DNA from: Pseudonocardia sp.
Lineage (GTDB): Bacteria; Actinomycetota; Actinomycetes; Mycobacteriales; Pseudonocardiaceae
Direction of reading: 5' to 3'
DNA length: 8,197 nucleotides
Assembly (NCBI GenBank): GCA_030453005.1
Contig: JAKDLE010000093.1
Location: 1 to 8,197 of the forward strand
How positions within the stretch are numbered: the first letter of the stretch is position 1; every line of letters begins with the position of its first letter. This document shows positions 6,141 through 8,197 of this stretch, piece after piece. The position numbers and the translations under genes were made by a program. The notes under the pieces were generated by a model. The model saw only the letters and a list, made by a program, of their open reading frames with translations. It did no database searches and was not told the origin of the DNA.

Positions 6141-7144
6141 CGAACACGGACGGTCCAGTCGTGGGTGGCTGCTACGTGCTCGGCCCGGTGGTCGGCATCG
6201 GCTCCACGGCGATGGTGCACCGCGGCCGGGACCTGCGCGACGACCACCCGGTCGCGATCAAGCTGTTCCATGCGGGGGCCTCCCTCGACGAGCTGTGCAG
6301 GCAGCGCCGCGAGACCGAGACGCTCGCCGCGCTCGACCATCCGGGGCTCGTCCGGCTGCGCGACGGCGGCGTCGAGGACGGGCGGGCTTTCGTCGTCACC
6401 GACCTGGTCGAGGGGCTCACGCTCGCGGAGCGCATCACCGACGGCGCGCTGACCCCCGAGCAGGTGCGCAGGCTGGGAGCCGAGCTGGCCGCCGCGCTGG
6501 CCCACGTGCATGCCGCAGGCGTCGTGCACCGCGACGTGAAGCCGGCGAACGTGCTGCTCGGTGACGGCAGCCGGGCGCGCCTGGCCGACTTCGGCATCGC
6601 CAGAGCCCTCGGCAGCGCGTCCATCACGGGGGAGGGAACGGTCGTCGGCACCGCCGCGTTCCTCGCGCCCGAGCAGGCGCGGGGCGAGCAGGTCGGCCCA
6701 CCCGCCGACGTCTACGCGCTGGGCCTGGTGTTGCTGGAGGCGTTGACCGGGCGCCGGGAGTACCCCGGGCACATGATCGAGTCGGCGAGCGCCCGGCTGC
6801 ACCGACGACCGGAGGTGCCCGACGGCCTTCCCCACGGGCTGAGCGACCGGCTGCGGGCGATGACCGCCGACGACCCGCGGCACCGGCCGTCGGCGGCCGC
6901 GGTAGCGGCCCGGTTCGCCTCGGGTTGGTCCGGGTCGGCCCGGTCCGGGTCGGGGGAGGCGCCCCGCCGTGGCGGCAGGCACCGGCGTCCGCCGGAGACG
7001 CGGCGGCGCGTCGTCGTACCGCTCGCCGCGGCCGCGTTCCTCGTGTCGGTGGCAGGCGGGGTGGCGTTCGTCGTCGCCGGAGCAGGCTCGACCGGCGTGT
7101 CGCCGGTGGCGACGTCCGCGACCCCACCTGAGCAGCGCCCATGA
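6137..7144 (+). CDS. Membrane-anchored Ser/Thr protein kinase without a sensor domain
   Basis: A 335-residue Hanks-type (PknB-like) kinase. Residues 13-258 form a full kinase domain: glycine loop GIGSTAMV (20-27), VAIK with Lys42, alpha-C Glu59, HRDVKPAN (131-138; Asp133, Asn138), DFG (151-153), an activation loop with Thr164, Thr168 and Thr172, APE (177-179), DVYALG (191-196) and the late Arg250. All catalytic residues are present. A basic Gly/Ser/Arg linker (about 262-291) leads to one membrane helix (about 292-315), leaving about 20 residues outside; no PASTA or other sensor domain follows, unlike typical ~500-residue actinobacterial members. GTG 6137 is used, with GGGGG 12 nt upstream (loose spacing). 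GTG 6135 is in another frame, so the exact start is uncertain. The substrate is unknown; adjacency to the hydroxylase operon (62 bp gap, same strand) suggests but does not prove a link. Confidence 0.9.
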   Translation: MANTDGPVVGGCYVLGPVVGIGSTAMVHRGRDLRDDHPVAIKLFHAGASLDELCRQRRETETLAALDHPGLVRLRDGGVEDGRAFVVTDLVEGLTLAERITDGALTPEQVRRLGAELAAALAHVHAAGVVHRDVKPANVLLGDGSRARLADFGIARALGSASITGEGTVVGTAAFLAPEQARGEQVGPPADVYALGLVLLEALTGRREYPGHMIESASARLHRRPEVPDGLPHGLSDRLRAMTADDPRHRPSAAAVAARFASGWSGSARSGSGEAPRRGGRHRRPPETRRRVVVPLAAAAFLVSVAGGVAFVVAGAGSTGVSPVATSATPPEQRP

Positions 7145-7153
7145 TCACTGCGG

Positions 7154-7183
7154 GTCGCACCTGGTGGTGATGGCCGGTGCGAC
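7154..7183. terminator. Stem-loop between convergent kinase and methyltransferase genes
   Basis: GTCGCACC (7154-7161) and GGTGCGAC (7176-7183) form a perfect 8-bp stem with a 14-nt loop, extendable by two G-C pairs past a bulged A (7184). It sits midway in the 66-bp gap between the two convergent stop codons, the expected place for a bidirectional terminator. No U-tract is visible on either strand. Confidence 0.5.
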
Positions 7184-7210
7184 ACCGTGCGGCCCGCCAC
7201 GATCGTCGCC

Positions 7211-7969
7211 TCACGGGACGTCGATCACGAGCCAGACCCCGTGGTGGTCGTCCACGCGGTAGGGATGGCCCGTGGCGGCGCCGAGCGCGTCGAGGGCGGC
7301 GGCGTCGAACGTGCGCACGTGACCCCACGCCACCTCCGGCTCGTCCTCGTAGGGCACCGCCACCACCACGCGGCGCCGCGCGAGACGCAGCATCTCCGCG
7401 AGCACGACCGCGTCCACGCCCGGGGGCAGGTGCTCGAGCAGGTGCACGGCGAACACGGTGTCGGCGACCGAGTCCGCGAGCGGCACGGCGGTGGCGTCAC
7501 CGGTCACGGCGTCCACCGACGACCCGAGCGCGGGGGCGACCGAGGCCAGCAGCCGCACGGTGCCCGCCGACAGGTCCACGGCCGTCACCGCGTGCCCCGC
7601 CCGGGCCAGCGCCAGCGACAGGAAGCCGAAGCAACAGCCCAGCTCCACCACCGATCCGGTAGCGAGCTCCACGGCGCGGGTGTGCACCGGCGCCATGCCG
7701 GCGTTGGTGCCACCGGGAGCGCCGCCCGCGGCCAGCTCGGCGAGGGTGTTGCGGTAGAACGCGGTCCAGGCCGTGGCCGGCTCCGGATCGGTGGAGAGCA
7801 CCACGGAGACGAACGTGCGCTCGAACGCGGACGGGTCGAGCAGGCCCGGCGCCACGAGGTCGTCGGCGATCCAGCCCGCGAGGTCGTTGCTGATCTCGGC
7901 GCGGCCGACCCGGTGCCGGAGCCGCCCGTCCGGTCCGATGGTCAGCCGGGGGACGGTCGTCGTGGTCAT
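7211..7969 (-). CDS. Class I SAM-dependent methyltransferase (possibly MftM-like)
   Basis: A 252-residue protein with a Rossmann-type methyltransferase domain: motif I VVELGCCFGFLSLALA (107-122), the acidic end of strand 2 VTAVDLS (128-134, Asp132 for the ribose), VTGDATAVPLAD (155-166) and HLLEHLPPG (176-184). About 100 residues of helical N-terminus precede it (FERTFVSVVLST, then FYRNTLAELA). From memory, this N-terminal layout and the late VPYEDEPEVAWGHVRTF resemble MftM, which methylates the mycofactocin oligoglucoside in mycobacteria; that is a hypothesis, and no mycofactocin gene is in the window. ATG 7969 is chosen over the in-frame start at 8137 because the extension (56 codons) runs through a large palindrome and looks non-protein-like. 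No SD precedes it; a TACCGT -10 lies 6 nt before the ATG, suggesting a leaderless mRNA. No membrane segment or signal peptide. Confidence 0.85.
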   Translation of the reverse strand: MTTTTVPRLTIGPDGRLRHRVGRAEISNDLAGWIADDLVAPGLLDPSAFERTFVSVVLSTDPEPATAWTAFYRNTLAELAAGGAPGGTNAGMAPVHTRAVELATGSVVELGCCFGFLSLALARAGHAVTAVDLSAGTVRLLASVAPALGSSVDAVTGDATAVPLADSVADTVFAVHLLEHLPPGVDAVVLAEMLRLARRRVVVAVPYEDEPEVAWGHVRTFDAAALDALGAATGHPYRVDDHHGVWLVIDVP

Positions 7970-7975
7970 CCCCGG

Positions 7976-7981
7976 ACGGTA
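7976..7981 (-). promoter_or_regulatory. Candidate -10 box for a leaderless methyltransferase transcript
   Basis: On the minus strand TACCGT (TANNNT) is followed by exactly 6 nt and then ATG (7969-7967), the spacing seen at actinobacterial leaderless promoters where the A of ATG is the first transcribed base. No convincing -35 is visible 16-19 bp upstream, and no Shine-Dalgarno is present, which fits a leaderless start. Confidence 0.35.
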
Positions 7982-8001
7982 GCCGGGTGACGCCGACCGA
8001 G

Positions 8002-8075
8002 CGACCGTGCACAGGCCGCTGTCGCCGTGCACAGGTCGCGCCCTGTGCACGGCGCCAGCCCGGTGTGCACGGTCG
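8002..8075. repeat. 74-nt interrupted palindrome made of four GTGCAC-centred sites
   Basis: Two direct copies of CCGTGCACAGG (8005-8015, 8025-8035) face two inverted ones, CCTGTGCACGG (8042-8052) and the near copy GGTGTGCACGG (8062-8072). The inner pair forms a perfect 13-bp inverted repeat (8023-8035 with 8042-8054) around a 6-nt loop. The outer pair forms a perfect 12-bp repeat (8002-8013 with 8064-8075). GCTG (8018-8021) also pairs with CAGC (8056-8059). All share one centre at 8038.5, so 29 of 34 positions per arm pair. GTGCAC centres are 20, 18 and 20 bp apart, about two helical turns. It lies 33 bp upstream of the methyltransferase ATG. It could be an operator array, a cruciform/REP-like element or a long RNA hairpin. 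Confidence 0.85.
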
Positions 8076-8197
8076 TCGGGTTCCCGGTGTGACCGCGCGA
8101 ACGAGGTCAAGACGGGGCCTCCCGCTAGGCCGACCAATTGGATTGGGTGCGGCTCTTCTGCAGTGAGCGTCGGAGCAGCGTTGAGCTGCTGGTTTCG
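8076..8197. other. Non-coding right end, no gene supported
   Basis: No convincing coding region or RNA gene. Visible items: a weak stem GGCCT/AGGCC (8116-8120 with 8127-8131), a locally A+T-richer spot CCAATTGGATTGG (8134-8146) holding a perfect 8-bp palindrome and a tandem ATTGG, and a 6-bp stem AGCAGC-gttga-GCTGCT (8174-8190) followed by GGTTTCG at the window edge. The last could be part of a terminator of a gene outside the window. Confidence 0.5.

Noticed and set aside
8005..8072. DnaA-box cluster or replication origin
   Set aside because: GTGCACA resembles the end of a DnaA box, but the leading TT is CC, the order is strictly mirror-symmetric, and there is no A+T-rich unwinding region or dnaA/dnaN nearby.
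8116..8131. Terminator GGCCT/AGGCC
   Set aside because: The stem is only 5 bp with no U-tract and no gene end beside it; such stems are expected by chance at this G+C.
7970..8137. 56-codon N-terminal extension of the methyltransferase
   Set aside because: The extension runs through the 74-nt palindrome, is Arg/His/Ala-rich without family similarity, and MTTTTVPRLTIGPDG at 7969 is a natural start.
8164..8197. Start of a new plus-strand gene at the right edge (GTG at 8164)
   Set aside because: It has only 11 codons, no SD, and a stem-loop within it; it cannot be supported.

Overview
The window is about 72-75% G+C by eye. It has strong third-position G/C bias, GTG starts, 4-bp start/stop overlaps, an F420-type reductase and an actinobacterial-style TPP riboswitch. 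This points to a high-GC actinomycete; Pseudonocardia and relatives fit best, but genus is an inference. It looks like an ordinary chromosomal stretch: I see no IS element, phage gene, CRISPR array, tRNA or rRNA.

Layout from left to right. The 3' end of a peptide deformylase gene (+) stops 3 bp short of a convergent two-gene minus-strand unit: a Uma2/DUF820 PD-(D/E)XK nuclease-fold gene followed by a deazaflavin (F420)-dependent nitroreductase-family gene. Divergent from these is thiD (+), preceded by a good sigma70-like promoter and a clear TPP riboswitch. The conserved 3' end of the riboswitch carries the Shine-Dalgarno of thiD, so the true start is the ATG at 1452 and not the ATG at 1428 inside the aptamer.

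A 146-bp gap with two palindromes leads to a tightly coupled operon (2438-6074, +). It encodes a three-subunit molybdenum hydroxylase of the xanthine dehydrogenase / CO dehydrogenase superfamily in the order large-small-medium. The large subunit has AYRGAGR rather than the AYRCSFR loop of true (form I) CO dehydrogenase, so the substrate is unknown. Electrons should flow from the Mo-cytosine/pterin centre (large) through two [2Fe-2S] clusters (small) to FAD (medium). A short membrane-anchored Ser/Thr protein kinase with almost no extracellular part follows on the same strand, after a gap with a nested stem-loop that would cover its SD-like run and start codon.

The kinase converges on a minus-strand class I SAM methyltransferase that resembles, from memory, the mycofactocin glycan methyltransferase MftM. 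Just upstream of it lies the most striking non-coding element: a 74-nt palindrome (8002-8075) built from four GTGCAC-centred 11-mers spaced 20, 18 and 20 bp apart around one exact centre. The last ~120 bp hold no gene that I can support.
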